Of a DNA stretch of 64,000 bases, positions 8,928-16,499 are shown piece by piece. The DNA lies in NCBI GenBank assembly GCA_024690505.1, contig JAILPA010000188.1:26622-90621 (forward strand). The letters are read 5' to 3'. The notes beneath the pieces were generated by a model. It did no database searches, had not been told where the DNA came from, and saw nothing but the letters and a program-made list of their open reading frames with translations. The DNA is from Prevotella sp. (GTDB lineage Bacteria > Bacteroidota > Bacteroidia > Bacteroidales > Bacteroidaceae). The position numbers and the translations under genes were made by a program. How positions within the stretch are numbered: position 1 is the stretch's first letter; each line of letters begins with the position of its first letter.

Positions 8928-9452
8928 ATGAAAGCATTTAGTTTTTCAATACTGTCGGCGATGGTTCTCACTCTGGCCATAGGCTTCACCTCGTGCGACG
9001 ATGCCAATGAATACGAGGACGCTTCCACCACCAACCCGTCGTTTGTCAACAATTACAACGACACGCTGAAGATTGACCACCCCGCAAGCATTGCCAACAC
9101 CACATGGATTCGCAGCGCCGATCTGAAGACAAACGCCTATGGAGAGGCCGTTCAGGGCTTCGTTGAGAGTCTGCGCTTCGTCTCAGCCGACAGTGTGGCT
9201 GTCAAGATGAGCCAGGGCGTAACCGAGGGAACTTGGACCGACGATTCCAACACCGACAAGACCCCTTACTACGAGTACACCTACTCTAGCGTGACAGGCA
9301 AAATAGACATCCTGAAGACGACGAAGGACGATAAAGGCAAAGTGTCGAAGTCATCCATCTTCAACGCAGTAGCTGTTAGTGGCAAACAGGAGGTAATGAC
9401 CGTAGTCCACTACGGCGACACTCCCGTCCAGACCTACCTCGTCAAGCAGTGA
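8928..9452 (+). CDS. Small predicted lipoprotein, last gene of the susCD transcript
   Basis: 174 residues with a lipoprotein signal (GFTSC, Cys23) followed by an acidic linker (DDANEYEDAS). The rest is predicted beta-rich (LRFVSADSVAVKM, YYEYTYSSVTGKIDI, EVMTVVHYGDTPVQTYLV), a pattern seen in small PUL lipoproteins that measure or bind ligand, but I do not recognise the family. The gap to the previous gene is 75 bases and a strong terminator follows at once, so this is probably the last gene of the susC-led operon. Confidence 0.75.
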   Translation: MKAFSFSILSAMVLTLAIGFTSCDDANEYEDASTTNPSFVNNYNDTLKIDHPASIANTTWIRSADLKTNAYGEAVQGFVESLRFVSADSVAVKMSQGVTEGTWTDDSNTDKTPYYEYTYSSVTGKIDILKTTKDDKGKVSKSSIFNAVAVSGKQEVMTVVHYGDTPVQTYLVKQ

Positions 9453-9473
9453 CCCCACTGCCCGAGCGCATCA

Positions 9474-9507
9474 GAAAAGGAAGCCGCATCAAGGCGGCTT
9501 CCTTTTC
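9474..9507 (+). terminator. Intrinsic terminator after the susCD operon
   Basis: A perfect 14-base stem, GAAAAGGAAGCCGC (9474-9487) against GCGGCTTCCTTTTC (9494-9507), with a six-base loop and T-rich 3-prime arm. It lies 22 bases after the lipoprotein stop codon. Confidence 0.85.
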
Positions 9508-9547
9508 TGAACGAGTACCAAGTCTTTTCGTATTTTTAACTAATACA

Positions 9548-9581
9548 TTGCACGGCGTTTACTTTTATTTTAGTAATTTTG
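9548..9581 (+). promoter_or_regulatory. Promoter of the secreted protein gene
   Basis: TAATTTTG (9574-9581) fits the -7 consensus, with TTG at 9548-9550, slightly farther than the usual 19-21 bases. The gene starts 97 bases downstream. It marks a second transcription unit inside PUL1. Confidence 0.6.
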
Positions 9582-9677
9582 CAGCGCAATATACATTAAG
9601 CTTAAAATCGACAGACTATCCAAGAATATTCTATTTATACAATTATCATTTCAATTATTAACTAAACTAAAATTCTT

Positions 9678-11492
9678 ATGAAGAAACTGTTTACTTTCGC
9701 ACTGGCCCTTCTGGGCTTCAGCAGTGTCACAAGCGCTGCTACAGTCGATGACATTGCTCCGCTGAAGCACAGCTATGTGCTGGTTTGCGATGAGCTGGGT
9801 GCTCGTCCTGGAAAAGGTGTCCTGTTTGGTGCCGAACACTTCCTCGACGTGACTGGCGGTTCCACAGCTACCAACAAGGGACAGGTTGACTTGTCTGTAG
9901 TTGATGCTCTCGGCGAGGAAGGTGCTCCGCTGTATGTCACTCAGGAAATCGTTGACAAGTATGGTGCCGACTATCCTGGTCCTCACTACAACTGGCTGCG
10001 TCTGAAGAACGCTCAGGATGTGATTGCTATGAAGTTGACTGCCAAGTCAAAGGTGATTATGTTCATCCAGGGTAACAACAAGGTTGGTAAGGACGCCCGT
10101 ATACCCAAGATTGCTACCGATGCAGAGCTGAAGAACGCTCTGAATGCTGCTCCTGACTCAATTCACCCTGCAACCGTTAGCGGTTTCAGATGGGAGTACA
10201 CCGTTGAAGACGACGGTCTCTACTACTTCGGTTCTTACAATGGTGACATGTTCGTCAGCTTCATCATCGTTGAGGCCAACGAGGCTCCCGGCACCCCGAC
10301 CGTTAAGCTGGGCGACCAGACCTACGAGGGCGGCCTGTGGTTCCGCGAGGTGACCGCCAAGGCCAACGACATGGTTGAGGAAGGCTCTACCGAGAAGATT
10401 CCTACCGTGCTGACCTACACCACCGATGGTACTGCTCCCACTGCTTCCAGCCCCAAATACACTGGCCCCATCAAGTGCTACCAGGATATGACTGTGAAGT
10501 TCCAGGCTTTCATGGATCTTTTTGGAACTGGTGAATTCACTCAAGATGATTTCTGCGACGGTGCCGACAACGAGGCCAACGTCACCTTCTCGTTCGACGC
10601 TCCTTCAATTGAGGCCGACGGTGCCAACGTGACTATCGTCTCTCCCTACGAGGGTGCCAAGAACTTCGTTTCCATCAATGGCGGCGATTTCGACGAGTCC
10701 AGTTCCATCACGCTTGAGGAGTCAGCTACTGTTGTTGCCAAGTCTGAGATTAAGAACGGCGACTACACCACATTCGTTTCAAAGACAGCCACAAAGGACG
10801 TCTATGTGCTGAACCCCATCAAGGAGAAGAAGGTCATCAAGGTTATTAACGGTAATGCCGTTCTCGACGAGGAAGCCACTGCATCTTCTACCACCGGTGA
10901 GGTCTACAAGGTTGAAGGCGGTGAGATCAGCGCCGACAAGAAGGACTTCTTTGTGAAGAACATTGAGTACGCTGTTGTGAAGAACTCCGACTACCAGATT
11001 GATGGCATGGAGATCTACATCAAGATGAACAACACCAACATCACCTTCCAGGTGGCCGAGGGCGACTCGGTGAACGTGAAGGTTACCTGCTCGAAGAACG
11101 CATGCAAGAAAATCGACGCCGATGACAATGCTGAGGATCCCACCGCTCTGGTGAACGACCGCAAGTGCATGGTCAACGTCAGTGGCACTAACTACTTCCA
11201 CAAGGACGCCGAGGGCAACGAGGCCAGCGACCTGAAGCTGTGCGAGGATGCCAACATCATCGAGTTCGGTCTGACCGCTGGTACCTACACCTTCCAGAAG
11301 TACTCTGGCACCGGCAACATCCTGATCTACAGCATCGAGATTGAGCCTGCAACTGCTGATCCCGAAGGCATTGCCATTGTGAAGACTGCTGCCACTGCCA
11401 ATGCTGCCCGCTACAACGTGGCTGGCCAGAAGGTAGCCGAGGGTTACAAGGGCCTTGTCATCGTGAACGGCCAGAAGCTGATTCAGAAGTAA
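9678..11492 (+). CDS. Secreted multidomain protein with short C-terminal sorting-like tail
   Basis: This 604-residue exported protein has a signal peptide (1-20, SVTSA) and no lipobox. Residues about 205-295 resemble a chitobiase-type C-terminal beta-sandwich (LTYTTDGTAPTASSPKYTGP). The final 26 residues (YNVAGQKVAEGYKGLVIVNG then QKLIQK) match in pattern the tail of the pectate lyase encoded next, suggesting a shared export or attachment signal. There is no recognisable catalytic domain. Codon use is richer in GCT, GTT and TCT than the neighbouring C-ending style, consistent with high expression or a separate origin. It has its own promoter and terminator. Confidence 0.75.
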   Translation: MKKLFTFALALLGFSSVTSAATVDDIAPLKHSYVLVCDELGARPGKGVLFGAEHFLDVTGGSTATNKGQVDLSVVDALGEEGAPLYVTQEIVDKYGADYPGPHYNWLRLKNAQDVIAMKLTAKSKVIMFIQGNNKVGKDARIPKIATDAELKNALNAAPDSIHPATVSGFRWEYTVEDDGLYYFGSYNGDMFVSFIIVEANEAPGTPTVKLGDQTYEGGLWFREVTAKANDMVEEGSTEKIPTVLTYTTDGTAPTASSPKYTGPIKCYQDMTVKFQAFMDLFGTGEFTQDDFCDGADNEANVTFSFDAPSIEADGANVTIVSPYEGAKNFVSINGGDFDESSSITLEESATVVAKSEIKNGDYTTFVSKTATKDVYVLNPIKEKKVIKVINGNAVLDEEATASSTTGEVYKVEGGEISADKKDFFVKNIEYAVVKNSDYQIDGMEIYIKMNNTNITFQVAEGDSVNVKVTCSKNACKKIDADDNAEDPTALVNDRKCMVNVSGTNYFHKDAEGNEASDLKLCEDANIIEFGLTAGTYTFQKYSGTGNILIYSIEIEPATADPEGIAIVKTAATANAARYNVAGQKVAEGYKGLVIVNGQKLIQK

Positions 11493-11515
11493 GTATTAGC
11501 TTATTTCCCCATTAG

Positions 11516-11549
11516 CTCCCCGGCGGCTGCGAGCCGTCGGGGAGTTTTT
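11516..11549 (+). terminator. Intrinsic terminator
   Basis: CTCCCCGGCGGCT pairs with AGCCGTCGGGGAG (one G-T pair) over a three-base loop, followed by five T. It ends the single-gene unit; the pectate lyase gene begins 30 bases on, so it may depend on read-through or on a promoter I cannot see. Confidence 0.85.
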
Positions 11550-11578
11550 CATTAAGACCCCACAACACCCAAACAACG

Positions 11579-13636
11579 ATGAACAAACTACTGTTACTAC
11601 CCCTTATGGCACTGGCCCTTACCGCCACTGCCCAGACAAAGGAAAAGACCCCGGCCTTCCCTGGTGCCGAGGGTTTCGGCCGCTATGTCACAGGCGGTCG
11701 CGGCGGTACGGTCTACCACGTCAAGAACCTCAATGATGCTGGCTACCAGTCGCTGCGCTGGTCTCTGGCCCAGAACCCCGGCAAGCCCAAGATCATTGTC
11801 TTCGACGTCAGCGGCACCATCCATCTGGAGTCGGCCCTTACCATCACCAGCAATATCACCATTGCCGGCCAGTCAGCCCCTGGCGACGGCATCTGTCTTG
11901 CCGACTATCCTGTGAACATCAGCGGCAGCAACGTCATTGTGCGCTACATGCGTTTCCGTCTTGGCAACAAGAACGTGCTGAAAGACGGTGCCGACAGCTG
12001 GGACGGCTTTGGCGGCTACGACAAGATGGACTGGATGATTGACCACTGCTCCGTGTCGTGGAGTATCGACGAATGCCTCTCTGTGCTGGGCAACAAGAAC
12101 ACCACCGTGCAGTGGTGCCTCGTGGCTCAGAGCCTGGTGAACAGCGGCCACTCGAAGGGTGCCCACGGCTACGGCGGCAACTGGGGCGGCACCTACGCCT
12201 CGTTCCACCACAACCTCATTGCCCACCACACCAGCCGCACACCGCGCCTTGGCCCGCGCCCCACTACGCAGCTCAAGGAGCGCATGGACATGCGCAATAA
12301 CGTCATCTACAACTTCGGCGGCAACGGCTGCTACGGCGGCGAGGGCATGACCGTGAACATTGTGAACAACTACTACAAGCCAGGCCCCGGCTCGCCTACC
12401 GACACTAAAGGCAAGCGCATAGCAGGCATCGGCATACGCACGAACAGCTACGTGACGACCTATCCCGACTATGCTCCTGCACTCCATCTATGGGGCAAAT
12501 ACTACGTCACGGGCAACGTGAACTCGAAGTACAGCGACGTGACCGCCTCGAACTGGACCATTGGTATCATCAACCAAGTTGACGCCTCGGGCTGCGACGG
12601 CACATGGACACAGGCCACGAAGGACAGCATCAAGCTCAGCGAGCCCATGCCCTTCATCCTTACCACCACCCACACGGCCCAGAAGGCCTACGAGAAGGTG
12701 CTCGACTATGCCGGTGCCTCACTCCACCGCGACTCGTTCGACCAGCGCATGGTCGACGACACCCGCAGCGGCACAGCCACCTACACCGGCAGCGGACTGA
12801 GCAAGGGCTTCGTCAACAGCCAGAACGACAACAAGCCCTCGGGAGCCGGAAGCGACTGGAGTGCATGGCCCACACTGAACAGCACCACCGCCCCCACCGA
12901 CACCGATGGCGACGGTATGCCCGACGAGTGGGAGACGGCCCACGGCCTGAACCCGAACAGCGCTTCCGACGGAGCGCAGCTGAACGATGAAGGCTACAGC
13001 AACGTGGAGGTATACCTGAACTCGCTCGTGGCCGACATCACCGAAGACCAGAATGCCGACGGCGAGCAGCTGGGACAAATCATGAAAGCAGGTGAGAGCA
13101 TGGATTCTGAGTTTGAAATCAGCGGACAGACGTCATACGACAACTGGTCGTTCAGCGGCGGTTTCAAGATGAACCAGACGGGAACTCCCGCCACGGGCAG
13201 TTTCGCCACCATCAAGTATTCGGCCAACAAGCAGTATAAGCTCACCCTGCCCGAAGGACTCCAGTTCAGCAGTGTCGACTTCTTCGGCTATGCCAATGCC
13301 GATGGCGGCAGTTGCTATCTCAGCGAGGTGAACGGCACTGCCTACACCGAGGCCGACTATGCCTTTCCCGCACGCAACGCTTCGCCCAGCAGCACCACCC
13401 ACACCATCAACTTCGCTCAGCCCATCAGTGGCACCCTGACGTTCACCGCCAAGGGCAGTCAGACGTGTCTGAAGCTGACGCTTCACGTTGACCAGACGCA
13501 AGGCATCACGGCTACGCCCAACGACAGAGCCAGGCTGACAGGCAGCCAATATGTCTACGACCTGCAGGGCCGGCGTGTGGAAGCCCCGCGCAAAGGCCTC
13601 TACATCATCAACGGAAATAAGGTCGTCGTCAGATAG
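11579..13636 (+). CDS. Secreted family-1 pectate lyase (PUL1)
   Basis: This 685-residue enzyme is predicted to cleave polygalacturonan by beta-elimination outside the cytoplasm. It has a signal peptide (1-18, LTATAQ) and a PL1-type parallel beta-helix (about 25-400) with FPGAEGFGRYVTGGRGG, VFDVSGTIHL, ITIAGQSAPGDGI, NVIVRYMRFRLG and the helix turn WMIDHCSVSWSIDE. A calcium-binding thrombospondin-3-like segment follows (TDTDGDGMPDEWETAHGLNP, about 440-460), then a beta-sandwich module and a 26-residue tail (YDLQGRRVEAPRKGLYIING and KVVVR) similar to that of the previous gene. The second pectate lyase at 53629 shares the lyase and TDGDGMPDEWE-type parts but lacks the tail. The catalytic residues were not assigned with certainty. 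Confidence 0.93.
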   Translation: MNKLLLLPLMALALTATAQTKEKTPAFPGAEGFGRYVTGGRGGTVYHVKNLNDAGYQSLRWSLAQNPGKPKIIVFDVSGTIHLESALTITSNITIAGQSAPGDGICLADYPVNISGSNVIVRYMRFRLGNKNVLKDGADSWDGFGGYDKMDWMIDHCSVSWSIDECLSVLGNKNTTVQWCLVAQSLVNSGHSKGAHGYGGNWGGTYASFHHNLIAHHTSRTPRLGPRPTTQLKERMDMRNNVIYNFGGNGCYGGEGMTVNIVNNYYKPGPGSPTDTKGKRIAGIGIRTNSYVTTYPDYAPALHLWGKYYVTGNVNSKYSDVTASNWTIGIINQVDASGCDGTWTQATKDSIKLSEPMPFILTTTHTAQKAYEKVLDYAGASLHRDSFDQRMVDDTRSGTATYTGSGLSKGFVNSQNDNKPSGAGSDWSAWPTLNSTTAPTDTDGDGMPDEWETAHGLNPNSASDGAQLNDEGYSNVEVYLNSLVADITEDQNADGEQLGQIMKAGESMDSEFEISGQTSYDNWSFSGGFKMNQTGTPATGSFATIKYSANKQYKLTLPEGLQFSSVDFFGYANADGGSCYLSEVNGTAYTEADYAFPARNASPSSTTHTINFAQPISGTLTFTAKGSQTCLKLTLHVDQTQGITATPNDRARLTGSQYVYDLQGRRVEAPRKGLYIINGNKVVVR

Positions 13637-13654
13637 AGACTTCTTCAAAAGTGT

Positions 13655-13757
13655 TTCAGCGGCCCTGAACTAATGGTTCAGGGCCGCTGAACTTTTAGTT
13701 CAGGGCCGCTGAACCATTAGTTCCAAAGCCCTTGAAACTATTTCGGGGTATTTCACT
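13655..13757. repeat. Tandem-hairpin module TTCAGGGCCGCTGAAC, copy 1
   Basis: TTCAGCGGCCCTGAAC (13655-13670) pairs with GTTCAGGGCCGCTGAA (13676-13691), then the unit repeats, and the block ends in CCCTTGAAACTATTTC. The same order of units, ending in the same sequence, lies at 63364-63465 just after the last gene of PUL2. It probably ends transcription of the pectate lyase gene, but conservation beyond the stem suggests more than a terminator. Confidence 0.8.
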
Positions 13758-14162
13758 AATTCTGAATACTGCTGTTCGCTAAAGCGATAATCGCTGAACT
13801 ACAATGCGCAGCACGTCTCCCCGTAGCACGTCTCACATCCTTTCAGGAGAATGAGTATGCCGCCCGTCTCCCCTCCAAGGGGAGGAGAGTGAGGCGGCGG
13901 AATCTCTGCTGTTCTCCTTTCTCCCCTCTTGCGTCCCGTTGGCAGCAAGCGTCACCCTTCGGGATGCCGAGCAGGAGGGAAAGGAGTGGCTGCGCGGAGT
14001 TTCCCGCCGTTAGAGCGACTTGAGGGCTTGGATATCGTCTGAATTCCTGGAGCTACTGATAACAAGACAAATCAAGAACGGTGAATTGTGTTTAGCTGAC
14101 AGTAAAAACGACAGAATGGTGAAGTGTGTTTAGCACGCAGTAACAATTTCTGAAACTGCTTT
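13758..14162. repeat. Repeat-rich intergenic stretch
   Basis: No gene is seen. It contains C/G-rich inverted sequence (GTCTCCCCTCCAAGGGGAGG region near 13880) of the dispersed type, a remnant reading GCGTCCCGTTGGCAGCAAGC that resembles the inner part of the leader modules, and two direct repeats of the pattern TGAAnTGTGTTTAGC...CAGTAA (14082-14109 and 14120-14148), which belong to the TTAGCGGACAGTAA family. Confidence 0.6.
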
Positions 14163-15437
14163 TTATTCCTCAAACCGTTTCCCCCAATAGTTCACCATGC
14201 GCTCATAGAGTTTCTGTTCTGAAGGCGAATGCTGGGCGTGCCACAGGCGGCGGTCGGTCAGCTCGTCGGGCAAATATTGCTGAGTGGTGAAGTGGCCAGG
14301 GAAGTCGTGCGGATACTTATAGCCATCGTGATAGCCCAGGTCTTTCATCAGTTTGGTGGGGGCATTACGCAGCGGCAGCGGCACGGGCTGGTTGCCAGTC
14401 TCGCGCACCAAGGCCAGGGCGGCGTCAATGCCTAAGTAGGCCGAGTTGCTCTTGGGCGAGGTGGCCAGATAGACACAGCACTCAGCCAGGGCAATGCGGG
14501 CTTCGGGCCAACCTATCTTCATCACCGTGTCGAAGGCGGCATTGGCCAGCAGCAGGGCGTTGGGATTGGCCAGACCAATGTCCTCGGAGGCGGAGATGAC
14601 CATGCGGCGGGCAATGAACTGAGGGTCTTCGCCACCCTCGATCATTCGAGCCATCCAGTAGAGGGCGGCATCGGGGTCGCTGCCTCGTATGCTCTTGATG
14701 AAGGCCGAGATGATGTCATAGTGCATCTCGCCGTCCTTGTCGTAAGCCAGAGGATTCTGTTGCAGGCGGGCGACGACAATGTCGTCGCATAGTACGACAG
14801 GTTCATTGGGCTCAGCCTCAACTACCAGTTCCAGGATGTTGAGCAGTTTGCGGGCATCGCCGCCGCTATAGCGCAGCAGAGCACCCGTCTCCTTCAGCTC
14901 TATCTGGCGTTCCTTCAGCACCACGTCGGTGGTTATGGCACGGTGGAGCAACTGCAAGAGATCGTCTTTCTCGAGTGACTTCAGCACGTAGAGCTGACAG
15001 CGCGACAGCAACGGACGGATGACCTCGAACGACGGATTCTCGGTGGTGGCACCAATGAGGGTCACGACGCCACGCTCCACGGCGCCGAGCAGCGAGTCCT
15101 GCTGCGACTTCGAGAAGCGGTGAATCTCGTCTATGAAAAGTATGGGTGATGCCTCGTTGAAGAAACGGCCCTTCTGTGCCTTCTCTATCACGTCGCGCAC
15201 ATCCTTCACGCCACTCGTCACGGCGCTCAGCGTGTAGAACGGCGTCTCCAGCCGGTGGGCGATAATCTGGGCCAACGTGGTCTTGCCCACACCAGGAGGT
15301 CCCCAAAGGATGAACGACGAAATACGCCCCGACTCAATCATCTGTCGGAGCACGGCCCCAGGACCTACCAAGTGCTGCTGGCCAATGTATTCATCGAGCG
15401 TACGGGGACGCAAACGTTCTGCAAGCGGCTGTGACAT
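14163..15437 (-). CDS. rarA: Replication-associated recombination protein A (AAA ATPase)
   Basis: This is a cytoplasmic clamp-loader-like ATPase acting at stalled replication forks. Walker A GPPGVGKT (46-53), Walker B LFIDEIHRF (about 101-109) and the C-terminal MgsA/RarA part (LGYHDGYKYPHDFPGHFTTQ) are all present; 424 residues is typical. I place the start at the ATG at 15437 (MSQPLAERLRP), not at the upstream in-frame ATG at 15464, because family members begin close to PLAERxRP and a -7 box (TAATTTTG on the minus strand, 15446-15453) lies between the two ATGs. Transcription from that box would give an almost leaderless mRNA. Confidence 0.95.
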   Translation of the reverse strand: MSQPLAERLRPRTLDEYIGQQHLVGPGAVLRQMIESGRISSFILWGPPGVGKTTLAQIIAHRLETPFYTLSAVTSGVKDVRDVIEKAQKGRFFNEASPILFIDEIHRFSKSQQDSLLGAVERGVVTLIGATTENPSFEVIRPLLSRCQLYVLKSLEKDDLLQLLHRAITTDVVLKERQIELKETGALLRYSGGDARKLLNILELVVEAEPNEPVVLCDDIVVARLQQNPLAYDKDGEMHYDIISAFIKSIRGSDPDAALYWMARMIEGGEDPQFIARRMVISASEDIGLANPNALLLANAAFDTVMKIGWPEARIALAECCVYLATSPKSNSAYLGIDAALALVRETGNQPVPLPLRNAPTKLMKDLGYHDGYKYPHDFPGHFTTQQYLPDELTDRRLWHAQHSPSEQKLYERMVNYWGKRFEE

Positions 15438-15445
15438 TTCATTGG

Positions 15446-15453
15446 CAAAATTA
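15446..15453 (-). promoter_or_regulatory. -7 element for rarA
   Basis: On the minus strand this reads TAATTTTG, nine bases before the chosen ATG. No clear -33 box is seen. The position implies a leaderless or nearly leaderless transcript. Confidence 0.45.
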
Positions 15454-15527
15454 AGCATTTTCACCGAGTTAAGTTATCTTTTAACTACCTTTAACTACTA
15501 TAACCCCTCTAACTCCCAAAAATCTAT

Positions 15528-15535
15528 TATCTTTG
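15528..15535 (+). promoter_or_regulatory. -7 element for the acidic hypothetical gene
   Basis: TATCTTTG lies 32 bases before the start codon at 15568 in the rarA-divergent gap. A matching -33 box is not obvious. Confidence 0.55.
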
Positions 15536-15567
15536 CAAACAGAAAGAAAACAATCAACATCTAATCT

Positions 15568-16383
15568 ATGGATCAGAAAACAGAGAAAAAAGCACTAACA
15601 CTGAAAACGCTTACGAAGAGTACGGTGTGGGACATACAGGAGAACGACATCTTCCGCATGTGGGACAACGCCGAAAAGGACGTTGAAGTGAAGGAGAACC
15701 TGCGACATTTTGCCGACATCGTCCGCTCAGCCTTTATGATTGAAGAGCTGAAGGAGGACACCAAGCTCGTACGCGCAAAATACGAGAAACAGGGCTTCAA
15801 GGTGGGACAGGTGAAGATGGAAGACGGCACAAAGGTGGTGTGGGCCATCAAGAAACGCCCCATCACGCGAGTCACCGACCTCACCTACGAGAATATCCGC
15901 CACATATCTGCAGCAAAACTGGTAGAAGTGCTCGACCGCAACTTTGGCGGCGGCTGGGACTCGCTGTCGCAGAGTATCAAGGACATCATCGAGAGCGGAT
16001 TCGACATATCCACCACCACGCTGCCCGCCAACCGCCTGCACAAAAAGGGCGGCATGTACGAGAAGAAGGTGGCCGACGGCTACGATGTGCTCGAGGTGTC
16101 CAAGGGTACATGGGTGGAGGCTATCTTCGCAAAGGTGAAGCCCGAGGCTGAGAAACCGCGCATGAAGTTCAACTCGTATCCCGGCGAAGAAGACAACGGT
16201 GAAGCGGACGATGAGGACGTTGAGATTGAGGACAACTACAACAAGCCCGATGAGGACGATGTAGACTTCGGAGAGCCTAACGACGACGACATCACTGAAG
16301 ACAACTACTCAACCATGATGGACCTCGGAGCTGCCGACCCCGATGAAGAGGCTGAGGAACTGGCCGACTACGTGGACGATTAA
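15568..16383 (+). CDS. Conserved-type hypothetical protein with acidic C-terminal tail
   Basis: 271 residues, cytoplasmic, no signal or membrane segment. The N-terminal 200 residues are mixed alpha/beta and basic-acidic balanced; from about residue 200 the chain becomes extremely acidic (GEEDNGEADDEDVEIEDN, DEDDVDFGEPNDDD), likely disordered. I do not recognise the family. Such tails often contact basic proteins or compete for nucleic-acid sites, but no function can be assigned. It is divergent from rarA with its own promoter, and a bidirectional terminator follows. Confidence 0.8.
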   Translation: MDQKTEKKALTLKTLTKSTVWDIQENDIFRMWDNAEKDVEVKENLRHFADIVRSAFMIEELKEDTKLVRAKYEKQGFKVGQVKMEDGTKVVWAIKKRPITRVTDLTYENIRHISAAKLVEVLDRNFGGGWDSLSQSIKDIIESGFDISTTTLPANRLHKKGGMYEKKVADGYDVLEVSKGTWVEAIFAKVKPEAEKPRMKFNSYPGEEDNGEADDEDVEIEDNYNKPDEDDVDFGEPNDDDITEDNYSTMMDLGAADPDEEAEELADYVDD

Positions 16384-16443
16384 CCCGCCGCCGGCAAGCT
16401 GCATAAGTGCTGTGCCCCACGCGCTCATCAACGAAGCCATAAG

Positions 16444-16480
16444 AAAAGGCTGAACCCCTAACATGGGATTCAGCCTTTTA
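16444..16480. terminator. Bidirectional terminator between convergent genes
   Basis: AAAAGGCTGAA-CCCC pairs with GGGATTCAGCCTTTT, with A-rich and T-rich flanks, so it can serve both the plus-strand hypothetical gene and the minus-strand GH57 gene. Confidence 0.8.
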
Positions 16481-16499
16481 TCGTCAGCAGGCCATCGGC

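Noticed and set aside
9449..9661. 70-residue ORF after the small lipoprotein
   Set aside because: It runs through the terminator and the next promoter, so it cannot be expressed sensibly.
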